Below the pieces are notes generated by a model that had not been told where the DNA came from, did no database searches, and was given only the letters and a program-made list of their open reading frames with translations. Positions 45,843-54,536 of a DNA stretch of 64,000 nt are shown here, in pieces. Every line of letters begins with the position of its first letter. The stretch's first letter is position 1. A program made the translations under genes and the position numbers. Source of the stretch: CAWBRY01 sp963791295 (GTDB taxonomy: Bacteria > Bacteroidota > Bacteroidia > Chitinophagales > Chitinophagaceae); NCBI GenBank assembly GCA_963791295.1, contig CAWBRY010000003.1, positions 248,001-312,000 of the forward strand. Reading direction: 5' to 3'.

Positions 45843-46879
45843 CAAACGAAAGAACTGAAATTTCTTCTTTGGGTGAATTTGGCCTGATCGATCATTTAAC
45901 CAGGAACGTCGAGCTGCAGAATGCTTCTTCACAGGTGGGAGTAGGTGATGATGGCGCTGTGATTGATCATTTCGGTAAGCAGACAGTGATCACGACCGAC
46001 TTATTAGTGGAAGGTGTTCACTTCGATTTGTCATATACGCCATTAAAGCATCTGGGATACAAAAGCGTGATCGTTAATATCAGCGATGTATATGCGATGA
46101 ACGCGGTCCCTACTCAAATTGTTATGGGCATTGGATTTAGCAACCGGTTTAGCGTGGAAGCATTGGATGAATTTTATGATGGCGTTTATGCTGCTTGCTC
46201 CCACTATGGCGTTGACCTGGTTGGTGGTGACACCACCTCTTCACAAAAAGGATTTATCATTTCAATCACCGCCATCGGTGAGGTCACCCCCGGCAGTTAT
46301 GTAAAACGCAGTGGTGCAAAGACAGGTGATCTTCTATGTGTTAGTGGAGACCTTGGAGCAGCCTATGTCGGTTTATTATTTCTCGAAAGAGAAAAAAAAA
46401 TATTTATGGAAAGTCCCGGAGTACAGCCCGATCTGGAAGGTGAGTCGTATGTGATTGGAAGGCTGCTGAGACCGGAGGCCCGTAAAGACATTATTGAATT
46501 TTTCGCGAAGCAGGAAATTCTTCCCAGTTCCATGATCGATATCAGCGACGGGCTGAGTTCCGAAATCCTGCATCTCACGGAACAAAGTCACCTGGGCTGC
46601 GTTTTGTACGAGGAAAAAATTCCTATTAGTGATCAAATGAGGGCCGCTGCTTATAAATTTGAAATAGATCCTACGGCTTGTGCGTTAAGTGGCGGTGAAG
46701 ATTATGAGTTGCTCTTTACGGTCGATCCGACCCTTTATGAGAAACTCATCCTGAATGATGAGATTAGCGTGGTAGGATATATGACAGAACCGGAAGAAGG
46801 AAAAAATATCATTACTAAAGGCGGCAGCAAGTATCCTCTTACTGCCCAGGGATGGAATCATATGAAACAATTTCGGTAA
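45839..46879 (+). CDS. thiL: Thiamine-monophosphate kinase ThiL
   Basis: 346 aa. The start EFGLIDHLTRNVELQ, the glycine-Asp motif GVGDDGAVIDHFGKQTVIT, DLLVEGVHFDLSYTPLKHLG and the GGDTTSS segment are typical. ATP and metal residues lie in these stretches, and SMIDISDGLSSEILHL and SGGEDYELLFTV complete the AIRS-like fold. ThiL phosphorylates thiamine monophosphate to the active diphosphate. ATGA overlap with the preceding phosphatase gene indicates one operon. Confidence 0.95.
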   Translation: MTNERTEISSLGEFGLIDHLTRNVELQNASSQVGVGDDGAVIDHFGKQTVITTDLLVEGVHFDLSYTPLKHLGYKSVIVNISDVYAMNAVPTQIVMGIGFSNRFSVEALDEFYDGVYAACSHYGVDLVGGDTTSSQKGFIISITAIGEVTPGSYVKRSGAKTGDLLCVSGDLGAAYVGLLFLEREKKIFMESPGVQPDLEGESYVIGRLLRPEARKDIIEFFAKQEILPSSMIDISDGLSSEILHLTEQSHLGCVLYEEKIPISDQMRAAAYKFEIDPTACALSGGEDYELLFTVDPTLYEKLILNDEISVVGYMTEPEEGKNIITKGGSKYPLTAQGWNHMKQFR

Positions 46880-46883
46880 CCCT

Positions 46884-48434
46884 ATGCCTTCCAAAACTAT
46901 GCGGATATTATTTGCTGTTGCTATTGTGATGTTTCTGGCCGGTTGCGGGGTTAGCAAATCTTCTTTCTCCCCTACAAAAAAATACTCTCTTCAACAGGTC
47001 GAAAACGACTATTCAATTTACCAAACGATGTTACAGGATTCCCATCCCGGGCTTTATTGGTATACTCCCAAAGACAGCATGGATAAATATTTCCGCGAGG
47101 GTGCAGCCCAATTAAAAGATTCAATGACTGAGCCCCAATTCAGAAGGGTGTTAACCTGGGTTACCTCCAAAATTCATTGTGGGCATACTTCTCTTCGTTT
47201 TTCCAAGCCTTATTCGAAATACCTGGACACCGTTCGATCAAAAATTTTTCCATTGAGCATGAAGGTTTGGTCCGGCAAGGATCCTGGCGATGAAGACACC
47301 ATGGTGGTAGCCACCAACCTGAACCGCCGGGATACAATATTTAAAAGAGGTACGCGGGTAGAAAAAATCAACGGACGGCCGATCGAAGAAATCCTGGATA
47401 CGATGTTTCAATTTATTTCTTCCGATGGATATAATCGGACGCACAAATTTCAAACGCTTAGCAACCGGGGTTACTTTGGAAATTTATATACTTCCTTATA
47501 TGGATTGTCTGAAAGTTATACTATCGATTATGTAGACGATGCAGGTAAAAGCAGGTCAACTTCCATCCCGGTATACAATTCTGCTACGGATACTTTCAAT
47601 CGCGCTTTCATTCGACTCATTTCAACTATTCCACAACCTTCAAGAAAAGAAAGAAAATTAAGGGAATTGAGTTCCGTGAGGCAGTTAAAGATAGATACGG
47701 TAAATCGCACTGCTTTCATGGATCTCAATTCATTTGGCCGGGGTTATCATTTGAAATCCTTTTTCCGGCATTCATTCAGGGCCCTAAGGAGGGAGAAGAT
47801 TAAATACCTCATCATCGATGTCCGAAACAATGGCGGAGGAAGCGTGACGAATTCCACTTTTATCTCGCGCTACCTCATCAATCATCGGTTCAAAATAGCT
47901 GATTCGCTTTATGCGATCCGGAAAAGAAGTAAATATGGACGCTATATTCAAAACGATTTTTTTAATCGGGCCTTCATCACGTTATTGACCAAACGACGAA
48001 AGGATGGGTTTTATCATTTTGGATACTTTGAGCGCCATCATTTCAGGCCGAAAAATCGGAACCGATTTAATGGCAAGGTATATGTCCTGATTGGGGGCAA
48101 TTCGTTTTCTGCGACCACACTTTTTGCGAGCGCTATTATAAAGCAGGATGATGTAGTGGTAGTGGGAGAAGAAACTGGCGGTGGCGCTTATGGCAATACG
48201 GCCTGGCTCATACCGGATGTAACTCTACCGGAGACGCGCATTCGCTTTCGGCTACCCTTATTCAGGTTAGTAGTAGACAAGAATTATCCCAAGAGTGGCA
48301 GAGGAGTACAACCCGAGGTGGAAGCAATGCCCACGGTGGATGCCGTGCGACGAAGTGCGGATTTCAAACTGGATAAAGTAATGGAGCTGATAAAAAAAGA
48401 TAAAGCAAATTCCTCTTCTTCGTTGGCACAGTGA
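46884..48434 (+). CDS. S41-family peptidase lipoprotein
   Basis: 516 aa (or 511 aa from the ATG at 46899, which would begin directly at MRILFAVAIVMFLAGC). The lipobox LAGC is followed by a helical domain. The S41 core has KYLIIDVRNNGGGSVTNSTF and the nucleophile region VYVLIGGNSFSATTLFASAI, then EETGGGAYGNTAW. The PDZ-type part is minimal (RGTRVEKINGRPIEEILDTM). It likely cuts C-terminal tails of proteins in the periplasm. It begins 4 bp after thiL and ends 19 bp from a convergent nitrilase gene. Confidence 0.87.
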   Translation: MPSKTMRILFAVAIVMFLAGCGVSKSSFSPTKKYSLQQVENDYSIYQTMLQDSHPGLYWYTPKDSMDKYFREGAAQLKDSMTEPQFRRVLTWVTSKIHCGHTSLRFSKPYSKYLDTVRSKIFPLSMKVWSGKDPGDEDTMVVATNLNRRDTIFKRGTRVEKINGRPIEEILDTMFQFISSDGYNRTHKFQTLSNRGYFGNLYTSLYGLSESYTIDYVDDAGKSRSTSIPVYNSATDTFNRAFIRLISTIPQPSRKERKLRELSSVRQLKIDTVNRTAFMDLNSFGRGYHLKSFFRHSFRALRREKIKYLIIDVRNNGGGSVTNSTFISRYLINHRFKIADSLYAIRKRSKYGRYIQNDFFNRAFITLLTKRRKDGFYHFGYFERHHFRPKNRNRFNGKVYVLIGGNSFSATTLFASAIIKQDDVVVVGEETGGGAYGNTAWLIPDVTLPETRIRFRLPLFRLVVDKNYPKSGRGVQPEVEAMPTVDAVRRSADFKLDKVMELIKKDKANSSSSLAQ

Positions 48435-48453
48435 TGACCGCTACCGGATCAAG

Positions 48454-49284
48454 TCATGAAGGATCGGAGCTTACTGCGCTTTCAATCATGAAATGATCGG
48501 CATCTCTCCAAAATGGAAATTTTTCCCGTATAGATTGTAGATCAGATTTATTTAAGCTAATGGTGAAGATATCTTCATCCTCCTTCTTTTGATAGAGCAC
48601 CTCCCCGAATGGATCAATCACCATGCTCTCGCCAGTGTAATGTATCCCATTGCCATCGTCACCGACACGATTGACGCCCACCACATAGCATTGGTTCTCG
48701 ATGGCTCGGGCCTGCAATAATGTTTTCCAGGCATGAACTCTTTTTTCCGGCCAATTAGCAGCAAATACCAAGATGTCATATTCCAGTTCGCTGTCCGCGC
48801 CATGATCCTCTAATGCAGGTGATTGCCTGGCCCAAACCGGAAAGCGCAGATCATAACAAACTAATAGGTTTATTTTCCATCCCTTCACCGAAGCAATGAG
48901 TCTTTTGGAGCCGGCTGTGTATTCCTCGTCTTCGCCGGCAAACGCAAATCGGTGCCGTTTATCATAGATGCCGTGACGCCCATTCGGCATCATCCAAATG
49001 AGGCGGTTAAAGAAGTGACCATTTTCCTCGATGATAAGGCTTCCGGTAAGAACTACATTTTTTTCTTTCGCCATCCGTTCCATCCATTTCACCGATTCAC
49101 CATCCATTGTCTCGGCCAGCATGTGGGGTTTCAGACTAAAGCCAGTACTGAACATTTCTGGCAGGATGACGATCTCCGTTTTCTCCTGTATTCCTTTTAT
49201 TTTCTTCTCCAGCATCTCCAGGTTGGCCTTCTTATCTTCCCAGTGAAGATCAGTTTGAATAAGAGTCAGGGTAAGTGTCGACAT
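48454..49284 (-). CDS. Nitrilase-family omega-amidase-like hydrolase (YafV/Nit2 type)
   Basis: 276 aa with the Glu-Lys-Cys triad: Glu in IVILPEMFSTGFSLKP, Lys in GRHGIYDKRHRFAFAGEDE, Cys in KINLLVCYDLRFPVWARQSP. The ETG-type ends and RAIENQCYVVGVNRVGDDGN fit YafV, an omega-amidase that clears alpha-keto glutaramate or similar. Cytosolic. No operon partner; it is flanked by a convergent and a divergent gene. Confidence 0.9.
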   Translation of the reverse strand: MSTLTLTLIQTDLHWEDKKANLEMLEKKIKGIQEKTEIVILPEMFSTGFSLKPHMLAETMDGESVKWMERMAKEKNVVLTGSLIIEENGHFFNRLIWMMPNGRHGIYDKRHRFAFAGEDEEYTAGSKRLIASVKGWKINLLVCYDLRFPVWARQSPALEDHGADSELEYDILVFAANWPEKRVHAWKTLLQARAIENQCYVVGVNRVGDDGNGIHYTGESMVIDPFGEVLYQKKEDEDIFTISLNKSDLQSIREKFPFWRDADHFMIESAVSSDPS

Positions 49285-49378
49285 TTATTTTTTTTTATAT
49301 CCCTAAAGGTAAATATTGTTCAAGTTGTTTCAGAATATGGCCTGATCGTTGTGATAATTCTTTATTAAATTGAATATC

Positions 49379-50266
49379 ATGACAAAGACAACGCATGCAA
49401 AAAAGGAGCTGAAGCTCACCCGGGTCATCAACGCACCGCGGAATTTGGTCTTTAAGGCATGGACGGATCCGAAACAACTATGTGAGTGGTGGGGACCTAA
49501 AGGTTTTACCAACCCTGTTTGCCGCGTAGACAGTCGCCCGGGTGGATCAATGTATATCGAAATGAAAGGACCCGATGGCACGGTTTCTCCCATGAATGGA
49601 AATTTCAAAGAAGTTACAGAGCCTGACAAAATAGTTTTCGTCAGTTCGCCGCTCGACAAGAATGGCCAACCGCTATTTGAAGTTCTTAGTACAATAACAT
49701 TTGTAGACGTGGAGGGTAAAACGAAATTCTCGCTACATGCAGAAGTTTCAAAAATTACTTCGGAGGCGACGCCTTATCTCGATGGCATGGATGAAGGTTG
49801 GAATCAGACCTTAGACCGCCTGGAAGAACTGGCGGTCAGAACAAAAAATGAACCCATTGTGATGGAAAGAACCCTAAATGCTGCTGTCGAAAAAGTGTGG
49901 GCAGCCCTCACAGACAAGGACGAAATGAAAAAATGGTATTTTGATATCCCTGAGTTCAAACCCGAGCAAGGCCTCGAGTTCCAGTTTCTTGCCGGCGAAG
50001 AAAATAACCAATATCTGCATTTATGCAAGGTCACGGCGGCGATCAAGAACAGAAAGATCGCTTATACATGGCGGTATGATGGTTACGAAGGAAATTCCGA
50101 AGTTTCATTTGAATTTTTTCCCGAAGGGAATAAGACCAGGCTCAAGCTGACTCACGTGGGACTGGAAACATTCCCCCTAAGCAATCCGGATTTGGCAAAA
50201 GAGAATTTTGTGGTGGGCTGGACATATATCCTTAACACGCTTGAGGAGAGGAGTGGGAAGTTATAA
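49379..50266 (+). CDS. Tandem SRPBCC (AHSA1-type) domain protein
   Basis: 295 aa from the ATG at 49379. Two Aha1-C-terminal-like domains are fused. The first begins LTRVINAPRNLVFKAWTDPK and has CEWWGPKGFTNP. The second begins MERTLNAAVEKVWAALTDKD and has MKKWYFDIPEFKPEQG. The split is near residue 157. Most family members are single-domain and about 150 aa. Ligand and function are unknown. A 209-bp gap with structured repeats follows. Confidence 0.85.
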   Translation: MTKTTHAKKELKLTRVINAPRNLVFKAWTDPKQLCEWWGPKGFTNPVCRVDSRPGGSMYIEMKGPDGTVSPMNGNFKEVTEPDKIVFVSSPLDKNGQPLFEVLSTITFVDVEGKTKFSLHAEVSKITSEATPYLDGMDEGWNQTLDRLEELAVRTKNEPIVMERTLNAAVEKVWAALTDKDEMKKWYFDIPEFKPEQGLEFQFLAGEENNQYLHLCKVTAAIKNRKIAYTWRYDGYEGNSEVSFEFFPEGNKTRLKLTHVGLETFPLSNPDLAKENFVVGWTYILNTLEERSGKL

Positions 50267-50294
50267 GCATTAAGTTATAAGTATCTAAGCAGCT

Positions 50295-50370
50295 GCCCTG
50301 GCGCGTGTCTCACGCGCCAGCAGGGATCGTTGGCGTTGGTCGGTCTGGTGCGTGAGACACGCACCAGGGC
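50295..50370. repeat. Paired palindromic element (REP/BIME-like) with covarying stems
   Basis: Two hairpins, CTGGCGCGTG-TCT-CACGCGCCAG and CTGGTGCGTG-AGA-CACGCACCAG, lie in inverted orientation with outer GCCC/GGGC ends. The stem base pair that is C-G in the first is T-A in the second, so pairing is kept. The surrounding bases are A/T-rich and unrelated. Confidence 0.7.
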
Positions 50371-50374
50371 AAAT

Positions 50375-50390
50375 CCACTCACAACTCACC
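50375..50390. repeat. Copy 2 of the dispersed 16-bp intergenic repeat
   Basis: CCACTCACAACTCACC is identical to 4072-4087, in the same orientation. It adjoins the palindromic pair. Confidence 0.6.
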
Positions 50391-50475
50391 TCTAATAGAT
50401 AAATATGGAGTCCGGTGGATGCTCAATTATGATGGGAACAAAATAAATTTGGATAACCCTGATAAATAAAAAGTA

Positions 50476-50913
50476 ATGAAAAAGATAAATAAGTCGACGA
50501 CATCGAAAACGGTGGATGCCTACCTAAATGCGTTGCCAGATGATGTACGCAATACGCTTGAAAAGGTCCGAACGGCCATCAAAGCAGCTCAACCAAAAGC
50601 CGAGGAAGTGATCAGTTATCAGATTCCTACTTTCAAATTCAATGGCCCGATCGCTGCATTTGCTGCTTTCACCAATCATTGCAGTTACTACACTATGAGC
50701 CATTCGGTAATGGAAACGCTGAAGCAGGAACTGGATGGTTATGATACTTCAGGTGTTACCATACGCTTTCCCGTAGGCAAACCGCTTTCATTTACTTTGA
50801 TAAAAAAATTGGTGCAGGCGAAAATAAAAGAGAATGAAAGACGCCTTCTTTCCAAATCCCTGAATAAAAACGCAAAGGCCGGAGCGTCAAAAAAACAAAA
50901 AGTATTAAAGTAA
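50476..50913 (+). CDS. DUF1801 / iron-chaperone-like (YdhG family) protein
   Basis: 145 aa. VDAYLNALPDDVRNTLEKVR, AEEVISYQIPTFKFNGPIAA and YTMSHSVMETLKQELDGYD fit the DUF1801 fold, related to frataxin-like iron proteins. The C-terminal tail is lysine-rich (ASKKQKVLK). Cytosolic. Its role is uncertain. It stands 67 bp before the VOC protein. Confidence 0.82.
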   Translation: MKKINKSTTSKTVDAYLNALPDDVRNTLEKVRTAIKAAQPKAEEVISYQIPTFKFNGPIAAFAAFTNHCSYYTMSHSVMETLKQELDGYDTSGVTIRFPVGKPLSFTLIKKLVQAKIKENERRLLSKSLNKNAKAGASKKQKVLK

Positions 50914-50980
50914 CTTTTGCCGATAAAACAATATTTATCTAACATTCCCGCATTCGGCGGGATCATTTAAACTAAACAAA

Positions 50981-51412
50981 ATGAAAGCAGTCAATCCTTA
51001 TTTGAATTTTCTTGGTAATACCGAAGAGGCATTCAATTTTTACAAATCCGTTTTCGGCGGAGATTTCGCCATGGTACAAAGATTTAAAGATACCCCCGAA
51101 GCCGGAGAGGTGGGCCCTAATGATGGAAATAAGATCATGCACATCGCTCTTCCACTGGGTAAAGGAAACGTTTTGATGGGAACAGACGAACTGGAATCCC
51201 GCGGAGACAAGTTGACTAAGGGAAATAATTTTCATCTCTCCATTAGTGCAGATAGTGAAGAAGAGACAAGAAAAATATTTGACGGGCTATCAGCCGGCGG
51301 TAAGGTGACAGTGCCCCTCGATAAAACGTTTTGGGGCGCTTATTTTGGAATGCTCACAGACAAGTTCGGTATCCAGTGGATGGTAAGTCATGATTCCAAT
51401 CAGCCATCGTAA
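50981..51412 (+). CDS. VOC-family (PhnB-like) protein
   Basis: 143 aa with the two beta-alpha-beta-beta-beta modules of the vicinal oxygen chelate fold. The start VNPYLNFLGNTEEAFNFYKS followed by VFGGDFAMVQRF is the PhnB/3-demethylubiquinone-like signature, ending with FGMLTDKFGIQWMVSHD. Family members are glyoxalase or antibiotic-binding proteins; no activity is assignable. It is convergent with recX. Confidence 0.85.
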   Translation: MKAVNPYLNFLGNTEEAFNFYKSVFGGDFAMVQRFKDTPEAGEVGPNDGNKIMHIALPLGKGNVLMGTDELESRGDKLTKGNNFHLSISADSEEETRKIFDGLSAGGKVTVPLDKTFWGAYFGMLTDKFGIQWMVSHDSNQPS

Positions 51413-51436
51413 TCATGAGCACCAGCATTTCCGGGA

Positions 51437-51922
51437 TCAGCGACTGTTGAATAAGCGCGCGATCTGGTTCATTTCATACCCTTTTTGCAATAGGTAATCA
51501 CGGGTACGGCGAAATTTTACAAACTTGTCCATAGCAGTCGGAAGGCTCTTCGTCTTTTGTTCGTAAAGTTTCTGCAAAGTTTTGGAGTAGGCCGCTGGAT
51601 CAATTTCCTGCAAGGCTATTTTGATAAAATTTTCGCCTACCCTTTTTTTCCTGAGTTCGTTCTTAATCTTGATTCTGCCCCATTTGTTAACCCGAAATTT
51701 TCCACCGGCATAAGCGGTCGCGAAGCGTTGCTCATCCAACCAGCCTTCGTCAATAAGCACAGTTATTAATTCGTCCTGGTCTGTTTCTTCTATCCCAAGT
51801 TTTTCCAGTTTCCCCCTTACATCACCTGGAGAGCGTTCCTGGTATCTGCAATATTGACGCAGCTTTTGAATTGCCTGGTTCTTGTTAAGTCGTTTGTTAG
51901 TGTGCATCGCATACCTCTGCAT
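51437..51922 (-). CDS. recX: Regulatory protein RecX
   Basis: 161 aa from the ATG at 51922, 4 bp after the protease stop; an ATG at 51907 is an alternative. The frame extends farther upstream but would overlap the protease gene. Three RecX repeats are visible (AIQKLRQYCRYQERSPGDVR, ITVLIDEGWLDEQRFATAYA, KIKNELRKKRVGENFIKIAL). RecX limits RecA filaments. The gene is not next to recA here, but last in an operon with the protease pair, which is unusual. Confidence 0.87.
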   Translation of the reverse strand: MQRYAMHTNKRLNKNQAIQKLRQYCRYQERSPGDVRGKLEKLGIEETDQDELITVLIDEGWLDEQRFATAYAGGKFRVNKWGRIKIKNELRKKRVGENFIKIALQEIDPAAYSKTLQKLYEQKTKSLPTAMDKFVKFRRTRDYLLQKGYEMNQIARLFNSR

Positions 51923-51926
51923 CTTT

Positions 51927-53027
51927 CTATTCTTCCAGCCGTTCGAGACAATTGTATTCCTTCTTGAGGAAATCATCATAGTGATCGGCTTGCAGGAATA
52001 AATTACGGAAGGTCTTGGATCCATTGTCTTTTGTCATGTCCAAATCGTATATGATGCAGGAGAGAACAATATTTTGTTTGACACAACTCAACACCAATCC
52101 ATTCATGCGGTAATTTTCCTGGAGGAGGAATTGGTAAAGTGGCTTGATCTTCGTTGCATCGGTGGGCATTTGACATAAAAAAGCATCCCCGGCTACAAAA
52201 AAATTCTCTGCATTATAGCTGATCTTTATTTTAGCAGATCCTTCTTTTACACTCCATGTATTCACACCTTCCCTGGCCAAGCGCACATCCTTTCCTAATT
52301 CCTTAAGAATATCCTCAATAGTTTTTGCAGCTCCGGTAGGCTCAGCTTCTTTCTCAGGGATCTCAGGAAGCTTTACTTCTGTGCCACAGCTCGGACAATA
52401 TTTTTTTGAATCGATGTTGGCAGTGGTAACCAGGAAGTCGCAACTAAAGCAACGCGTGGACGCCAAACCTTTGTTGGGCAGGTAAAGCTTAAGTGCCTCC
52501 TTTAAGTAGCTGACGGGTAAGGCAAATCCCAGATTGTCCCCACCGCGAATAATAAAAGAATTAACGCCAATCACTTCTCCATTCGAATTGACCAGCGGTC
52601 CGCCACTATTGCCAGGATTAATGGCTGCATCGATTTGTATAAATTTCAGTCCTTCGCGTATGCGGTCAACCTTCGATATGACTCCCTGGGTCGCAGTGTA
52701 ATTTAGTCCGTAGGGATGGCCAATAGCCACTACTGCCTCACCATCCTTTGTTAGTTCATAGTGACCAAGCCTGATCTCCGGCAGTTCAATATTTGCAGGT
52801 GATTGCAGGAAGGCCAGGTCATGTTTTCTATCCGTGTACCATACTCGCGTCAGGGTCTTATCGAATGCCCTGCCGGCTATTGTCACTTCGGCGTTATTTT
52901 CTACGACATGGTTATTAGTGACGATCAGATCGAATTCCTTCACATAAAAACCTGTGCCCGTCCCGGTTTGAGAAGCGATCTGTATGATCGCCTTCTGGTA
53001 TTGTTCAATGATTTGCTGTGGATCCAT
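51927..53027 (-). CDS. Cytosolic trypsin-like serine protease with zinc ribbon and CesT/YbjN-like domain
   Basis: 366 aa with no signal peptide or membrane helix. Residues 1-185 are an S1C (HtrA-type) protease with the triad His40 (LIVTNNHVV), Asp70 (RKHDLAFLQ) and Ser141 (NPGNSGGPLV). A four-Cys zinc ribbon follows (Cys193, Cys196, Cys211, Cys214; CFSC...CPSC). The final part (about 235-360) looks like a YbjN/CesT-type fold (FFVAGDAFLCQMPTD). There is no PDZ domain. HtrA enzymes usually work in the periplasm, so a protease kept in the cytosol is odd. It begins 2 bp after an unknown gene that seems to carry a similar end domain. Confidence 0.85.
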   Translation of the reverse strand: MDPQQIIEQYQKAIIQIASQTGTGTGFYVKEFDLIVTNNHVVENNAEVTIAGRAFDKTLTRVWYTDRKHDLAFLQSPANIELPEIRLGHYELTKDGEAVVAIGHPYGLNYTATQGVISKVDRIREGLKFIQIDAAINPGNSGGPLVNSNGEVIGVNSFIIRGGDNLGFALPVSYLKEALKLYLPNKGLASTRCFSCDFLVTTANIDSKKYCPSCGTEVKLPEIPEKEAEPTGAAKTIEDILKELGKDVRLAREGVNTWSVKEGSAKIKISYNAENFFVAGDAFLCQMPTDATKIKPLYQFLLQENYRMNGLVLSCVKQNIVLSCIIYDLDMTKDNGSKTFRNLFLQADHYDDFLKKEYNCLERLEE

Positions 53028-53029
53028 GG

Positions 53030-54352
53030 CTATTTACTCTCCATATTCAACAATTCGAGTTCGTTGGTAAATGAATAATCAAACTCGACCATGTTATCAA
53101 ATCGGAGGTTCTGCGTTTTGAAATCTATATGTGGATACTTACTCTTCCATTTTTCCTGTGTCGCCTTTATTTTATCGGTGATCCCCTGTACGTTGAATTG
53201 TTGCCTGGTCGTGTCAAAATAGGTTTCTTTAAATCCAAGCGCCCGGAAATAATCCTGGTAATTGACCATCATATATAAATGGAATAGCTCGGTGATCACC
53301 TTCGGCACACTAAAGGAATACTGGCAATATGCGATACCGTATTCGCAGATCTGTGTGGCCACAAAGGGATAGTTGTTTTCGCGATACCAGGGCGTATTCT
53401 GATTGGCGCTGTGTATCGAGTCGGCAACCGTTTTGTAATTTTGCGGCGATACGATTGAAAAAGTATATTTAGATCTTTTCAAATAAGAAAAGATCTCTTC
53501 TTTTTTCCGGGCTTGCAACGTTCGAAACTCTTCTGCCATGTCGCGGTTCTTATCTATCACCGGTCTCTCATCCTTCAGAAAATAAATGGCAGCAATTTTT
53601 TCCAGGTCTGTCAACAGTTTTCCTTCCGGTGCAATTAAATAGTCGATGCGGCAGACAAGGCTTAATAACATATACGCGATCCCTCCTGATAATTTGTCTG
53701 CATCCAGAAGGGCAACAGTATCCAGTGTTTGCTTAATCCATTTTTGAAGCCATTCATATTTTATCTCTTTTTCCGCGAGCGGAATGTCGGTGACATGTTC
53801 GTTGTCGATGCTTTGAAGGATGCTGAAGTCCTGAACGAGAAGGTCATCCTGGCGGTCTCCCTTTGTAGCCAGCTCCTTTAGCCCATAATATAATTTGCTG
53901 GGATTTGCTGTTTCGATATCGCTATCAAACCGCATGCATAACCTTTCATTTTCCAAAGCAAACCGGCTGTAGTACAATGTAAAATTCATTTCCAGCAGGC
54001 GGCGCATTACCGGCACCGAAGGTTGGGGCATTTTGGCCAGGGTTAGCTCGGCATTTACCCGCTCATTTGTAAAATACCCCCGCACGATCTTCGAGCCCTG
54101 GTAAAATTCAAATCTCCCTTCAGCTCCGTTGCGTTCATACACTACATTTTGAGCGGAATCATCCCGCAGATATTCGAAAAAAGCATCGAGGCTGTCGGCG
54201 TATTTTTTTTCCTTAAATAGATTATCTGCATCAGTCCAGCGGCTCACCTTAGCCACTGGCTTATTATTATCAGAATAGCGTCCGAAGGGAATGTTGGGAT
54301 CCGGATTTGCATCACCTTTTCTCTTTCCCCAGCTAAAAAGTTTGTCCAGCAT
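53030..54352 (-). CDS. Unknown protein with CesT/YbjN-like domain, partner of the protease
   Basis: 440 aa, no signal peptide, and no family I can name. Residues about 78-175 (EGRFEFYQGSKIVRGYFTNE, VMRRLLEMNFTLYYSRFALE, LYYGLKELATKGDRQDDLLV) follow the same pattern as the protease's last domain: a strand set, then an MP-x-LL-N block, then a run of hydrophobic strands and a DD-rich helix. The remaining 260 residues are helical with aromatic clusters. The protease starts 2 bp after its stop codon, so the two are almost certainly translated together. It may be a substrate selector or inhibitor. dnaN diverges from it. Confidence 0.7.
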   Translation of the reverse strand: MLDKLFSWGKRKGDANPDPNIPFGRYSDNNKPVAKVSRWTDADNLFKEKKYADSLDAFFEYLRDDSAQNVVYERNGAEGRFEFYQGSKIVRGYFTNERVNAELTLAKMPQPSVPVMRRLLEMNFTLYYSRFALENERLCMRFDSDIETANPSKLYYGLKELATKGDRQDDLLVQDFSILQSIDNEHVTDIPLAEKEIKYEWLQKWIKQTLDTVALLDADKLSGGIAYMLLSLVCRIDYLIAPEGKLLTDLEKIAAIYFLKDERPVIDKNRDMAEEFRTLQARKKEEIFSYLKRSKYTFSIVSPQNYKTVADSIHSANQNTPWYRENNYPFVATQICEYGIAYCQYSFSVPKVITELFHLYMMVNYQDYFRALGFKETYFDTTRQQFNVQGITDKIKATQEKWKSKYPHIDFKTQNLRFDNMVEFDYSFTNELELLNMESK

Positions 54353-54470
54353 GATCAGATTTTAGAGGAAAAGCAAGATAATACAAAACGTTGAGAGGTA
54401 ATAGTGTTGATGAAACTTTGGCGGCAATTCAAAGTGGGTAAACAAGTAATCCACCTCACTTTATAAAGAG

Positions 54471-54500
54471 TTGACTGTAAACTAAAAATTAGTAGTTTCG
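54471..54500 (+). promoter_or_regulatory. Promoter of dnaN
   Basis: TTG at 54471-54473 and TAGTTTCG at 54493-54500 are 19 bp apart. The -7 element has one mismatch to TAnnTTTG. The leader before the ATG is about 30 nt. This is the best-spaced promoter found in the window. Confidence 0.6.
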
Positions 54501-54536
54501 TTCCATTCATTTTCCAGCCACGACTTAATTTTTAAT

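Noticed and set aside
49370..50266. Two separate SRPBCC genes
   Set aside because: The frame is continuous with a short linker near residue 157 and no stop codon, so it is one fused gene.
51923..52024. RecX start at 52024
   Set aside because: It would overlap the upstream protease gene by about 100 bp and add a low-complexity tail not seen in RecX proteins.
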